From contig NZ_JBIYZW010000001.1 in the NCBI RefSeq assembly GCF_044628455.1, positions 992,001-1,056,000 on the forward strand: a stretch of DNA of 64,000 nucleotides, written 5' to 3'. The stretch is from Solirubrum sp044628455 (lineage in GTDB: Bacteria; Bacteroidota; Bacteroidia; Cytophagales; Hymenobacteraceae). A program made the position numbers and the translations under genes. Shown in pieces: positions 16,698 through 25,080 of the stretch. The notes below the pieces were generated by a model. That model saw only the letters and a program-made list of their open reading frames with translations, made no database searches and was not told the origin of the DNA. Position 1 is the first letter of the stretch. Every line of letters starts with the position of its first letter.

Positions 16698-17510
16698 TTA
16701 TTGCTTTAGGCCCGTCGGCACGCCGCTGGGGTAGGCCTCGGCAATTTCCTGCTCGAGCACGCCAATGCGGTTGCCAGGGTTGGGGTGGGTGCTCAGAAAC
16801 TCGGGGCCACCGCCTCCACCGCCTTTCGACTCCAGCACCTGCATCACCCGAATCATGGAGCGGGGGTCGTAGCCGGCTTCGGCGGTGTACTTCACGGCCA
16901 GGCGGTCGGATTCCAGCTCGTCTTCGCGCCCAAAGCGTAGCGACACGACCTTGGCAATGGCGGCGGCTACGGCCGCGTTGGCCACGGAAGCGCCGGGCCG
17001 CTCGGGGTCGTAGGCAGCAATGCCGGCAGCCCCAGCCAGGCCCTGGGTGAGCTTGGTCTTGGCCAGCTGCTCGGCCGAGTGGCGGCCGATGACGTGGCCG
17101 ATTTCGTGGGCCAGCACGCCGGCTACCTGCCCTTCGGTGGTCATGTTTTTGAGCAGGCCGGCAGTAATGAATACCTGCCCACCCGGCAGGGCAAAGGCAT
17201 TGATGGTGTTTTCGTCGGCCAGCAGGTGAAAGTTGAACTTGTAGGGCGAGTTGGCCGCGCCAGACGCGCGCACCAATTCCTGCCCGATGCGGTCGATGGC
17301 CGCGCGGGCCTGCTGATCGGGGTGCAGGCCGCCGTACTGCTGGGCCATTTGCGGGGCGGCCTGCAGGCCCAGGGCAATTTCTTCTTCGGTGGTCATGTCC
17401 ACGTGCTGCACTTCGCCGGTCACGGGATTTTCCTGGCGGTTGCACCAGTACGAGAGTAGGGAGAAGCCCGCAATCAGCAGGGCTATGATGTATCGGAGGC
17501 TGCCTCGCAT
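16698..17510 (-). CDS. M48 family metalloprotease, membrane-anchored or lipoprotein
   Basis: 270 residues from ATG 17510 (MRGSLRYIIALL); an upstream ATG at 17543 would add 11 residues. The N-terminal hydrophobic segment ends in LLSYWCNRQ, which could be a lipobox (Cys about 22). The catalytic motif is HEIGH (LAHEIGHVIGRHS) with ESDRLAVKY as the third zinc ligand region, and the C terminus has FLSTHPNPGNRI. A Gly run (KGGGGGG) lies just before it. It is similar in design to 8582-9397 but from another subfamily (DUF-free, HEIGH instead of HEMAH). Confidence 0.93.
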   Translation of the reverse strand: MRGSLRYIIALLIAGFSLLSYWCNRQENPVTGEVQHVDMTTEEEIALGLQAAPQMAQQYGGLHPDQQARAAIDRIGQELVRASGAANSPYKFNFHLLADENTINAFALPGGQVFITAGLLKNMTTEGQVAGVLAHEIGHVIGRHSAEQLAKTKLTQGLAGAAGIAAYDPERPGASVANAAVAAAIAKVVSLRFGREDELESDRLAVKYTAEAGYDPRSMIRVMQVLESKGGGGGGPEFLSTHPNPGNRIGVLEQEIAEAYPSGVPTGLKQ

Positions 17511-17708
17511 GGAAGTGAAGTGGTTCGGGGGAAGGAGGAACAACAGCGCTAAACTGCGCTTTTCCCGTCTAACGCGCCGCGGCCGGCAGGGTTTTGCCCG
17601 GTCGGCGCAGCCAAATGCGCGCCTGCTGCGTATCAGGGCCTGTGCCCCGCCGTGGGGCGCAGCGGCTCACCAGGGCCGCTTCTCCCTGACTTTCACTTCC
17701 TCCGATCC

Positions 17709-17897
17709 ATGAATCAGAAACGCACCTTCGGGTCGCTGCTGACGCTGCTTGGCATTGCGGCCCTCATCTACGGCGCCCTCGGGTTGCTGGGCAAGGTGGG
17801 CCTGAGCCAAATCAATTCCCTGGTGCCGCTGGGCCTGGGCCTGATTTTCTTTTTTGCGGGCATCAGCCTGGTGCGTGCCACCGGCGACCGGGCCTAA
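17709..17897 (+). CDS. Small two-helix membrane protein
   Basis: 62 residues from ATG 17709 (the frame is open further upstream, but that part is not protein-like). Two transmembrane helices (about 8-29 and 36-54) separated by a short loop, then a short charged tail ATGDRA. It resembles small uncharacterised Bacteroidota membrane proteins. Function unknown. Confidence 0.75.
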   Translation: MNQKRTFGSLLTLLGIAALIYGALGLLGKVGLSQINSLVPLGLGLIFFFAGISLVRATGDRA

Positions 17898-17908
17898 CCA
17901 GCCCAATT

Positions 17909-17976
17909 AGCAACCCAGCAAAAACACCGCCGGTCGGCCCTTACGGACCGACCGGCGGTGTTTTTGCTGGGTTGCT
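17909..17976. terminator. Bidirectional terminator with 29-bp perfect stem
   Basis: Arms 17909-17937 and 17948-17976 are exact reverse complements, with a 10-base loop and A/T runs in the middle of the stem. It sits between two converging genes and is much longer than needed for termination. Confidence 0.85.
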
Positions 17977-17980
17977 GAGC

Positions 17981-18745
17981 TTACTGCCCCACCACGGGGC
18001 TGATGCCCTGGCTGCGGGCAAAGACGGGCAGGGCCGCATCGAGGTTCAGCCAGCCCGACTGGTAGCTGGTGCTGGGCGGAGCTTCGGCGTAGATGACTGA
18101 GCCGCCCTTGATAGCTTTGATGATGGCCGCCGATTGCTCGGTCGGCAAGGCCGGGCAGCCCTGGCTGCGCCCCAGCCGGCCGTGCTGGCGCACGAAATCC
18201 TGACTCACGTACTCCGCCCCGTGCACCACTACGGCGCGGGCATTGGCGTTGGAGTTGTAGTGCTCGTCCATACCCCGCAGCTTCAGCGACAGGCCGTGCT
18301 TGCCCTGGTAGGTTTGCTGGGTCAGGTAAAAACCCAGGCTGCTCTGCTCCGAGCCGGCCCGGTTGGAAAAAGTGCGGGCGAATTCGGCACCGGTATTCTT
18401 GCCGTGGGCCACCAGCGTATGAAACAACAGCTTCTGCCGGTCCAGGTCGATTACCCACAGGCGGTTCAGCCGGCTGGAGCGCCCGAAGTCGATAATGGTA
18501 AGGATGGGTTTGTGGGCCAGTCCTTTGCTGCGCAGGTTGTAGTAGCCGATCAGGGCTTTGCGCAGCACCGTGGCGTCGAGGCCGGTGGCGGCCAGCCGGG
18601 CTCCCACGTAGGTACGCACCAAATGCTGCTCGAAGGCAGCTAGGTAACGGGCCTGGGCGGCTTGCGGGGGCGCGGCGGCAGCCGGCTGGCCGCACAGGGC
18701 CAGAACCACCAGCAGGCTGGCGGTAAAAAAGCGGGCAGGCGTCAT
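17981..18745 (-). CDS. Murein L,D-transpeptidase catalytic-domain protein
   Basis: 254 residues from ATG 18745, which opens a standard signal peptide (MTPARFFTASLL..., cleavage after AAA); an ATG at 18766 adds 7 residues. The catalytic block is VVVHGAEYV ... GRSQGCPAL, with the active Cys in SQGCP, matching the L,D-transpeptidase catalytic family (PF13645, related to YkuD). An upstream segment with DLDRQKLLFHTLVAHGKNTG is typical. The protein is periplasmic and would cross-link or edit peptidoglycan. It is divergent from the lipoprotein gene at 18853. Confidence 0.92.
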   Translation of the reverse strand: MTPARFFTASLLVVLALCGQPAAAAPPQAAQARYLAAFEQHLVRTYVGARLAATGLDATVLRKALIGYYNLRSKGLAHKPILTIIDFGRSSRLNRLWVIDLDRQKLLFHTLVAHGKNTGAEFARTFSNRAGSEQSSLGFYLTQQTYQGKHGLSLKLRGMDEHYNSNANARAVVVHGAEYVSQDFVRQHGRLGRSQGCPALPTEQSAAIIKAIKGGSVIYAEAPPSTSYQSGWLNLDAALPVFARSQGISPVVGQ

Positions 18746-18798
18746 GGTGGAGAGGAGACGTCGCAAATTAGCAGAAGAACACCGACCGACAAAAGTAC

Positions 18799-18806
18799 TA
18801 GTTTTG
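18799..18806 (+). promoter_or_regulatory. -7 promoter box for the lipoprotein gene 18853
   Basis: TAGTTTTG matches the Bacteroidota TAnnTTTG consensus, 47 bases before the start codon. Confidence 0.55.
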
Positions 18807-18852
18807 CCGCGCCGTGCCCCCTAACTACGGGTGGCCGGTACTGGTTCCAACG

Positions 18853-19257
18853 ATGCGACGTCACTTGTTATTATTCGGGTTGCTAAGCCTTGCCCTGACT
18901 GGTTGCGGCAACACCGACAGCATTATTCCGGGTTTCGATGGCACGGCCTGGCGCCGCGACGCCCGCGGCTGCCGCGGCGAGCGGGCCCGCCAGCTGTCCA
19001 TTCTCGACCAGCACCGCGGCAAGCTCTACGGCCTGCGCAACGGCGTGGTAAACGAGCTGCTGGGCCGCCCCGACGAGGAGGAGTTGCAGGAGCAGACCCA
19101 GCGCGTATTCTACTATTACGTGGAGCCGGGAAGCCAGTGTGAGCCTGGCCGCCCCCGCAGCGCGGCCCGCCGGCTGGTGCTGCGAATTGGCGCCTTGGGC
19201 ACCGTAACCGAAGTGCTCTATACTACTGCCCCGCCCGAGCGCAAACCCGGGAACTGA
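18853..19257 (+). CDS. Small lipoprotein, weakly BamE/SmpA-like
   Basis: 134 residues from ATG 18853; lipoprotein signal (LTGC, about Cys 17). The mature domain holds GLRNGVVNELLGRPDEEEL, a pattern like the start of the SmpA/BamE fold, followed by FYYYV and a strand-rich C terminus. Two Cys in the mature part may pair. The similarity to BamE is by motif shape only. Terminator at 19276-19311. Confidence 0.75.
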   Translation: MRRHLLLFGLLSLALTGCGNTDSIIPGFDGTAWRRDARGCRGERARQLSILDQHRGKLYGLRNGVVNELLGRPDEEELQEQTQRVFYYYVEPGSQCEPGRPRSAARRLVLRIGALGTVTEVLYTTAPPERKPGN

Positions 19258-19275
19258 GCCCTTAGCCCAAAGCAA

Positions 19276-19311
19276 AAGCCCGGAGCTTTCATAGTTGAAG
19301 GCTCCGGGCTT
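19276..19311. terminator. Terminator between converging genes
   Basis: Perfect 11-bp stem AAGCCCGGAGC / GCTCCGGGCTT with a 14-base loop. Confidence 0.7.
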
Positions 19312-19334
19312 CTCATTGCACTGGGGGTGGCCAG

Positions 19335-19730
19335 TCACCCCAGGCTGTTCTGGTCGGGTTCGGTTGAGGCCGGCACGTCCTTGGCCGTTTGCTCGTCCTG
19401 CAGCGCCCCGATTTGCGTGGGCGTCAGGATGCGGCGGCACTCCTGCTCGTACTGAGCTTCGAGTTCGGCCAGTCGCGCTTCACGGGCCGTGGGGTCCTGC
19501 TGGTACTGCCAGCGAATTTCGTTGAGCCGGGCCAGCTTGATCTGGTTAGCGGCCTTCAGGCGGATAAACTGGGCTTCGTTCAGCCGCAGGCGGTTGGCCA
19601 TCTGCCGCGTCATCTCATCGGCGTTCAGCCCGACTTCCTGACTGGGCGTTTCGACCAGCCGGTCGCGCAGCTGCGCATTGGCCGCCAGGCTCACACTGCA
19701 GCACAGGGCGGTAATCAACAAGGCTTTCAT
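19335..19730 (-). CDS. Small secreted helical (Spy-like) protein, paralogue 1
   Basis: 131 residues with a clear signal peptide (cleavage after ANA, residue about 19). The mature part is helical and charged: L.L.E.QF..LKAAN, LARLNEIRWQYQQDP, LEAQYEQECRRILTPTQIGAL. This layout (Leu-x-Glu-x-Gln, a helix, then L.P.Q..A) recurs in 38076-38432 and 38637-38999 and recalls LTXXQ/Spy periplasmic chaperones. The AT-rich upstream region with a promoter on the - strand is shared in style by all three. Function unknown. Confidence 0.8.
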   Translation of the reverse strand: MKALLITALCCSVSLAANAQLRDRLVETPSQEVGLNADEMTRQMANRLRLNEAQFIRLKAANQIKLARLNEIRWQYQQDPTAREARLAELEAQYEQECRRILTPTQIGALQDEQTAKDVPASTEPDQNSLG

Positions 19731-19797
19731 GTTGGAGTGGATGGTTAGGTGGAGGATGAACTAAGCGGCTTGCCGGCCTAAGCAGCTTTACTTAGTA

Positions 19798-19834
19798 CAA
19801 TAATATATTTGCATAGTTAAAAATGCAAGCATAT
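19798..19834 (-). promoter_or_regulatory. Promoter and dyad upstream of paralogue 1
   Basis: On the - strand, TTG (19826-19828) is 20 bases from TATTATTG (19798-19805), close to the Bacteroidota consensus. An imperfect dyad ATATTTGCAT / ATGCAAGCATAT spans 19804-19833 over the promoter and could be an operator. Confidence 0.5.
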
Positions 19835-19921
19835 TTCGTTTTTTCTTTTGCAGCTGATTTTCCCTGGTTGCCGGCCCCGGGAAAGCGAAAACCGAACGGC
19901 ATAGCTGCCTTAAAACAAGAA

Positions 19922-19953
19922 ACCGGTCCGGCGGAAATCTCCGCCGGACCGGT
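19922..19953 (-). terminator. Terminator of the DUF4199 gene
   Basis: Perfect 14-bp stem ACCGGTCCGGCGGA / TCCGCCGGACCGGT, 4-base loop, T-rich after the stem on the - strand. Confidence 0.75.
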
Positions 19954-19980
19954 CTGCTTCACGTTCGTACCCTCGGGAAC

Positions 19981-20451
19981 CTAATCCAGCTGTTCCAGGG
20001 GCTTGTGGTCGGGGCTTTTGAAGTACTGCATGGCAATGAGCGAGATGATAACGCCCGACATCACGCCCTGCAGCAGCACAGCCAGGAAAGCAATGGTTAC
20101 CGACATGTCGAAACCAAAGAAGTCCTCGGCCCGCAGCTGCTCGACGAAGTTGGGGTTGACGACCATGTACAGGATCAAAAACACGCCAAAGGCCACGCCG
20201 GCCACGGCGGCGGTGATGATACCGGTGCCGAAGCCGTGGAGGTAGGGCATCCGGTCGTGGCGTACGCGTCGGTAGTGGGCAATGGCCATGCAGATACCGA
20301 TGGCCAGGATAGCCACGTTCAGGTAGCTGTACTCGACGCGGGTGGCCCAGCCAATGAGACTGGCCAGCAGAAAGTAGGCAATCATGCCGGCAGCCGTCAG
20401 CAGGCCGTACCGAATTCCGTTTCGTTCGGGAGAAAGCAAGGTGTCAGCCAT
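19981..20451 (-). CDS. DUF4199 membrane protein
   Basis: 156 residues from ATG 20451 (upstream frame is open but not protein-like). Four transmembrane helices (about 16-36, 41-60, 80-105, 127-147), with a YLHGFGTGIITAAVAG segment in the third, the pattern of DUF4199 found across Bacteroidota. Function unknown. Confidence 0.85.
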   Translation of the reverse strand: MADTLLSPERNGIRYGLLTAAGMIAYFLLASLIGWATRVEYSYLNVAILAIGICMAIAHYRRVRHDRMPYLHGFGTGIITAAVAGVAFGVFLILYMVVNPNFVEQLRAEDFFGFDMSVTIAFLAVLLQGVMSGVIISLIAMQYFKSPDHKPLEQLD

Positions 20452-20698
20452 AAGGCAGGAGCTTAAGGAGTTAAAGAGAAAAGCCAGCGGGCAAAAACGG
20501 GACCGGCCAGCCGACCAGCTGTCTTGCCCAACGTGCACTACTATACTGCAATCGGGGGCGGGCGGTTGTGCCGCGGCGCGCAAAACCGGCCGGGCCGGTT
20601 TTATAAGCCCCTGAGTACGTGTTGCTCCCTTCCGGGATTTATTGGCCGCTCTGCGGTGTTAAGGCTCCGCATCCGCAGCAGCAGCGCGGCTTTTTGCC

Positions 20699-20706
20699 TA
20701 CCTTTG
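20699..20706 (+). promoter_or_regulatory. -7 promoter box of the ABC-F gene
   Basis: TACCTTTG, a perfect TAnnTTTG match, 57 bases before the start at 20763. The rest of the 311-bp divergent region (20452-20762) holds a palindrome AAAACCGG-n5-CCGGTTTT at 20582-20602 and no gene. Confidence 0.6.
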
Positions 20707-20762
20707 CGCGGTTTTTAGCCTTAGGGCTTCCCTTTCAGATAGATTTTTCCGGCAGCTACTGC

Positions 20763-22388
20763 ATGATCAGCACTACCAACGTGAGCCTGCGCTACGGCAA
20801 GCGCATCTTGTTCGAAGACGTTACCATCAAATTCATGCCCGGCAACGTGTACGGCCTGATTGGGGCCAACGGGGCGGGTAAGTCCACTTTCCTGAAGATT
20901 CTCTCGGGCGAAATCGAGCCCAATACCGGTTCGGTTGACATGCCCACGGGCGCCCGCCTGTCGGTGCTCAAGCAGGACCAGTTTGCCTACGACCAGTATC
21001 CGGTGCTGCAAACCGTGATTATGGGCCACCAGCGCCTGTGGAAGGTGATGGCCGAGAAGGACGCGCTCTACGCCAAGGCCGACTTCACGGACGCCGACGG
21101 CGAGCGGGCCGCGCAGCTCGAGGGCGAGTTTGCCGACATGGAAGGCTGGAATGCCGACTACGAAGCCGCCGAGCTGCTCTCGGGCCTGGGCATCGGCGAA
21201 GACAAGCACTACACGCTGATGGGCGACCTGGGCACTTCCGACAAGGTGCGGGTGCTGCTGGCCCAGGCCCTGTTCGGCAACCCCGACGTGCTGCTGCTCG
21301 ACGAACCGACCAACGGCCTCGACGCCGAAACCGTGCTGTGGCTGGAAAACTTCCTCGACGGCTTCCAGAACACCGTTATCGTGGTCAGCCACGACCGTCA
21401 CTTCCTCGACGCGGTGTGTAACTACATGGCCGACCTGGACTTCTCCAAAATCACCATGTACCCCGGCAACTACTCGTTCTGGTACGAGTCGAGCCAGCTG
21501 GCTTTGCGCCAGCGCCAGGAGGTGAACAAGAAAACCGAGGACAAGCGCAAGGAACTGGAAGAGTTCGTACGCCGCTTTTCGGCCAACGCCTCCAAGTCCA
21601 AGCAGGCCACCTCGCGACAGAAGCTGCTGCAAAAGCTCACCCTGGAAGAAATCAAGCCTTCCTCGCGCAAGTACCCCTACATTGCCTTCAAGGCCGAGCG
21701 CGAAGCGGGCAACCAGCTGCTGACGGTGGATAACCTCGCGGCCTCGGTCGACGGCGAAGTGGTGTTCCGCAACGTGTCGTTCTCGCTCGACAAGAAAGAC
21801 AAGGTGGCCATCGTGGGCCGCGACGACCGCGCCGCTTCCCTGCTGTTCGACATTCTGTTCGGCGAAAAGCCGGCCGCCCAGGGCGAGTACAAGTGGGGCA
21901 CCACCATCACTCCCTCCTACTTCCCGAAGGAAAACACCGGCTTCTTCAACGCCGACCTGAACCTGGTGGACTGGCTGCGGCAGTACTCGGCCGAAAAGGA
22001 CGAGTCGTTTATCCGCGGCTTCCTGGGCCGCATGCTGTTCTCGGGCGAAGAGTCGCTGAAGAAGTCGAACGTGCTGAGCGGGGGCGAGAAAGTGCGCTGC
22101 ATGCTTTCCAAGATGATGATGGAAAGCGGCAACGTGCTGGTGCTCGACGACCCCACGAACCACCTCGACCTGGAAAGCATTACGGCCCTGAACAACTCGC
22201 TGCGCGACTTCCAGGGCACCATGCTCTTCGCCTCGCACGATTTGCAGTTCATCGACACCGTGGCCAACCGCATCATCGAGCTCACGCCCGAGGGCATCAT
22301 CGACAAGCGCATGAGCTACGAGGAATACCTGGCCGACGAGACCATCAAGGCCCAGCGCCAGCGCATGTACCAAACGGTGGGCGCCTAG
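20763..22388 (+). CDS. ABC-F ATPase, YbiT type, with degenerate second nucleotide site
   Basis: 541 residues from ATG 20763. ABC-F proteins bind the ribosome E site and have two ATPase domains without membrane parts. The first domain has a normal Walker A (GANGAGKST, 34-42) and Walker B (LLLDEPTNGLD). The interdomain linker (about 245-320) is helical and charged, as in YbiT. In the second domain, near residue 350, the Walker A reads VGRDDRAAS, lacking the GxxGxGK lysine; Walker B is VLVLDDPTNHLD, with Asp in place of the catalytic Glu, while the LSGGEK signature is intact. This asymmetry appears to be a feature of the Bacteroidota subgroup (from memory). A perfect -7 box precedes it and a terminator follows. 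Confidence 0.93.
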   Translation: MISTTNVSLRYGKRILFEDVTIKFMPGNVYGLIGANGAGKSTFLKILSGEIEPNTGSVDMPTGARLSVLKQDQFAYDQYPVLQTVIMGHQRLWKVMAEKDALYAKADFTDADGERAAQLEGEFADMEGWNADYEAAELLSGLGIGEDKHYTLMGDLGTSDKVRVLLAQALFGNPDVLLLDEPTNGLDAETVLWLENFLDGFQNTVIVVSHDRHFLDAVCNYMADLDFSKITMYPGNYSFWYESSQLALRQRQEVNKKTEDKRKELEEFVRRFSANASKSKQATSRQKLLQKLTLEEIKPSSRKYPYIAFKAEREAGNQLLTVDNLAASVDGEVVFRNVSFSLDKKDKVAIVGRDDRAASLLFDILFGEKPAAQGEYKWGTTITPSYFPKENTGFFNADLNLVDWLRQYSAEKDESFIRGFLGRMLFSGEESLKKSNVLSGGEKVRCMLSKMMMESGNVLVLDDPTNHLDLESITALNNSLRDFQGTMLFASHDLQFIDTVANRIIELTPEGIIDKRMSYEEYLADETIKAQRQRMYQTVGA

Positions 22389-22402
22389 CGTTGCTCGTAA
22401 AG

Positions 22403-22435
22403 AAAGGCCGTGGATGCAACGCTCCGCGGCCTTTT
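22403..22435 (+). terminator. Terminator of the ABC-F gene
   Basis: Stem AAAGGCCG(t)GGA / TCC(g)CGGCCTTT followed by TTTTT. Confidence 0.65.
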
Positions 22436-22493
22436 TGCTTCTTAGCCCTGACCGCCGCCGGCGGCTTCTTCCGCTCCTGATTTCGCCTTTCCT

Positions 22494-23393
22494 ATGAAGC
22501 GTTTCCTGCTCGCGGCCCTGGCCGGCCCGGCCCTGCTGCTGGCCGTCCCCGCCGCCCTGGCCCAGCGCACCGACTCGACCTACGTGAAGCCGCAGTTGAA
22601 CACGGCTCCTCCCGGTCCGCCGGCCCGCCCGCCCCAGCCCACCCGGCCCGCTCCTACCACTGCGCCCGTTACGCCCGCGCCTACTACGCCCGCGGCCCCG
22701 CCCAGCGGCGGCATCGACGACGATGGCCGCCCGGCCCAGGCCCTGCCCGGGCAACCCAGTCGGCCCGCTACGCCGCCGGCACCCCGCACCGGCACCGGCA
22801 TCGACGACGACGGCCGGCCGGCCGAGCGCCTGCCCTCCACCGGCCAGGTGCCCGGGGCCCAGAGCGCCGAGCGGCCGCCCAGCAAGTATTTCATCTACGG
22901 CAACCTGAGCCTGGGTCTGAGCAGCAACTCGGTGGGTGGGGTGCAGTACAACCTGGGCGGGGCGCCGGCCCTGGGCTACCGCCTCAATAAGCGCGTGGCC
23001 GTGGGCCCGGGCCTGGTGTACTCCTACACCGGCTACACCGTGCCGGCCAGCAACTCGGGCACCGGTGCCCGGCAGAATATTTCGGCCAACAACATTGGCC
23101 TGAAGGTATTCGGGCAGGTTATCGTCATCGACCAGTTTTTCCTGCACGCCGAGTACGAGGTAACGCGGGCCCAGATCATCCGCGAGGTGCTCACCGGCCC
23201 CAACACCATTGCCGTACTGCGCTCCAACGCCACCGTGCGCACGCCCCTGCTCGGAGCCGGTTACCGCCAGTCGTTGGGCGACCGGGCCGCGGCCGACATT
23301 GCCCTGCTCTACAACTTCAACGACGGGCTGGAGGCCAACATCTACGGCCAGCCGGTTATCCGCTTCAGCTTCTTGTTCGACATCGGCAAGTAG
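22494..23393 (+). CDS. Outer-membrane beta-barrel-like protein with Pro-rich linker
   Basis: 299 residues. Signal peptide (cleavage after ALA, about residue 23). Residues 35-125 are a Pro/Thr-rich linker with two copies of GIDDDGRPA followed by LP. The C-terminal half (from about 133) is a barrel-like domain of alternating strands (YFIYGNLSLGLSSNS, ALGYRLNKRVAVGPGL, ADIALLYNFND, IRFSFLFDIGK), matching small outer-membrane porin-like proteins of Bacteroidota. The acidic repeat might bind calcium; this is a guess. Function unknown. Confidence 0.8.
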   Translation: MKRFLLAALAGPALLLAVPAALAQRTDSTYVKPQLNTAPPGPPARPPQPTRPAPTTAPVTPAPTTPAAPPSGGIDDDGRPAQALPGQPSRPATPPAPRTGTGIDDDGRPAERLPSTGQVPGAQSAERPPSKYFIYGNLSLGLSSNSVGGVQYNLGGAPALGYRLNKRVAVGPGLVYSYTGYTVPASNSGTGARQNISANNIGLKVFGQVIVIDQFFLHAEYEVTRAQIIREVLTGPNTIAVLRSNATVRTPLLGAGYRQSLGDRAAADIALLYNFNDGLEANIYGQPVIRFSFLFDIGK

Positions 23394-23411
23394 CCACGGC
23401 GCAGGCCCTCT

Positions 23412-23460
23412 ACACGAAACGGGCGGCCCTCCCTGGTGGAAGGCCGCCCGTTTCGTGTTT
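23412..23460. terminator. Bidirectional terminator
   Basis: 17-bp perfect stem (ACACGAAACGGGCGGCC and its complement at 23442-23458), followed by a T run. It separates the barrel gene from the small membrane protein on the other strand. Confidence 0.8.
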
Positions 23461-23486
23461 TTTCAGACGCAACTGTGCGGGTCCGG

Positions 23487-23648
23487 CTATACCGAGCCGC
23501 CGCGAATCAGGCGCAGAATGATGGCAATGATGGCAATGACCAGCAGGATGTGGATCAGGTTGCCCATCCCGAAGCTATTGAAGCCCAGGAAGCCGAGGAG
23601 CCAGATGATGATGAGCACGACGGCAATGAGGTACAGCAGGTTGCCCAT
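23487..23648 (-). CDS. 53-residue lmo0937/DUF5670-like membrane protein
   Basis: ATG at 23648, stop TAG at 23487-23489. The protein has two hydrophobic helices (about 5-22 and 32-46) around a Gly/Phe-rich turn, with the segments LLYLIAVVLIIIWLLGF and IHILLVIAIIAIILRLI. This is the typical shape of the lmo0937 family (DUF5670), tiny membrane proteins often linked to stress; function unknown. The repeated ATGGCAATGATGGC bases in the antisense strand come from Ile codons, not from a repeat element. The 345-bp region to the right (23649-23993) holds its promoter and that of the next gene. Confidence 0.88.
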   Translation of the reverse strand: MGNLLYLIAVVLIIIWLLGFLGFNSFGMGNLIHILLVIAIIAIILRLIRGGSV

Positions 23649-23906
23649 GGTAGTCGGAAGGAGTTAGGTGAGGGTGTGGATGAGGTTGGAACGTTGCGCC
23701 CCGTTTCCATCCTGTTTGAGGGTGGCGTGTGGCGACGTTCTGCGGGTTTGTACGCGGGGTTGTGCAAAAGGATATTCGGCGGGTAAAAAAACCGTGAAAA
23801 ATATAGCTATCCGCCTATACCTCACGGCGCTAAAACTTTTGCCCGCAAGTCTTGTTTTAGCTAATTCAGCGGCTAAAAGTGCCCCTGCGGCCGCTGGCGG
23901 GGGTAG

Positions 23907-23937
23907 TTGGGCACCTTGGGGCTTTGGCGTAGCTTTG
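23907..23937 (+). promoter_or_regulatory. Promoter of the hydroxyacyl-CoA dehydrogenase gene
   Basis: TTG (23907-23909), 20 bases, then TAGCTTTG (23930-23937), a full match to the Bacteroidota consensus, 56 bases before the start codon. Confidence 0.7.
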
Positions 23938-23993
23938 CCCGGCGGCAAGCGCCTTGCCGCGTCGCTGTTTCCTTTTCCCCTACCTCCCCTCGC

Positions 23994-24884
23994 ATGCTGA
24001 ACGTCGCCGTAATTGGCTCGGGCACCATGGGCAATGGCATTGCCCACGTGTTTGCCCAGAATGGATTTCCGGTCACGCTGATTGACCTCAACCAGGCCGC
24101 CCTCGACAAGGCCCTGGCCACCATCGGCAAAAACCTCGACCGGCAGGTAGCCAAGGGCGCCCTCTCCGAAGACGACAAAACCGCCACCCTGGGCCGCCTG
24201 CGCCCCTCAACCTCGCTGGCCGAGGGCGTGCGCGAGGCAGGCCTGGTCGTGGAAGCCGCCACCGAAAACGTGGCGGTGAAGCTGGACTTGTTCCGCCAGC
24301 TCGACGAGCTGACGCCCGCCGGCTGCATTCTGGCCTCGAACACCAGCTCCATCAGCATCACCAAGATTGCCGCCGCCACCAAGCGCCCCGAGCAGGTCAT
24401 TGGCATGCACTTCATGAACCCGGTGCCGGTGATGAAGCTGGTGGAAGTGATTCGCGGCTACGCCACCTCCGACGCCGTGACCGCGCAGGTGATGGACCTC
24501 TCGCGCCAGCTGGGCAAGATTCCCACCGAAGTCAACGACTACCCCGGCTTCGTGGCCAACCGCATTCTGATGCCCATGATCAACGAGGCCATCTACTCCC
24601 TGTTCGAGGGCGTGGCCGGCGTCGAGGAAATCGACACGGTCATGAAGCTGGGCATGGCTCACCCCATGGGCCCGCTGCAATTGGCCGACTTCATTGGCCT
24701 CGACGTGTGCCTGGCCATTCTGCGGGTGCTGAACGAGGGCCTGGGCAACCCCAAGTACGCCCCCTGCCCCCTGCTGGTCAATATGGTAATAGCTGGGCGC
24801 CTGGGCGTGAAGTCGGGCGAAGGCTTCTACCAGCACACGGCCGGCTCCAAGGAGCTGGTGGTGGCCGAACGGTTCCGCCGCTAA
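23994..24884 (+). CDS. hbd: 3-hydroxyacyl-CoA (3-hydroxybutyryl-CoA) dehydrogenase
   Basis: 296 residues from ATG 23994. Oxidises (S)-3-hydroxyacyl-CoA with NAD or catalyses the reverse, in fatty-acid or butanoate metabolism. N-terminal Rossmann fold with GSGTMGNGIA; catalytic His in GMHFMNPVP, followed by a conserved Asn/Glu region (YPGFVANRILMPMINEA) and the dimerising C-terminal domain (HPMGPLQLADFIGLD). Length fits the single-function HBDH type, not the fused FadB type. Single gene with its own promoter and terminator. Confidence 0.95.
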   Translation: MLNVAVIGSGTMGNGIAHVFAQNGFPVTLIDLNQAALDKALATIGKNLDRQVAKGALSEDDKTATLGRLRPSTSLAEGVREAGLVVEAATENVAVKLDLFRQLDELTPAGCILASNTSSISITKIAAATKRPEQVIGMHFMNPVPVMKLVEVIRGYATSDAVTAQVMDLSRQLGKIPTEVNDYPGFVANRILMPMINEAIYSLFEGVAGVEEIDTVMKLGMAHPMGPLQLADFIGLDVCLAILRVLNEGLGNPKYAPCPLLVNMVIAGRLGVKSGEGFYQHTAGSKELVVAERFRR

Positions 24885-24907
24885 TTCCGCTCCCGCTAGC
24901 TTCAGTC

Positions 24908-24941
24908 AAGCCCTTGCCGACCCTCCCGGCAAGGGCTTTTT
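24908..24941 (+). terminator. Terminator of the dehydrogenase gene
   Basis: 12-bp perfect stem AAGCCCTTGCCG / CGGCAAGGGCTT, 7-base loop, five T. Confidence 0.8.
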
Positions 24942-25080
24942 GCTGCGCCCGACCGCGGCCGGCCCGTCGGCAGGGACATTTGCCGGCAGACTTTGCCGGG
25001 TGGTTCCGCCGGGGCGGGCCGAAACATTCCGGAGCCGAATTCGCTTAAGGCTAACACACCCATCTTTTTCCCCACCCAAC

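Noticed and set aside
23511..23600. Short ATGGCAATG tandem repeat
   Set aside because: It is the antisense of Ile/Ala codons in the 53-residue membrane protein.
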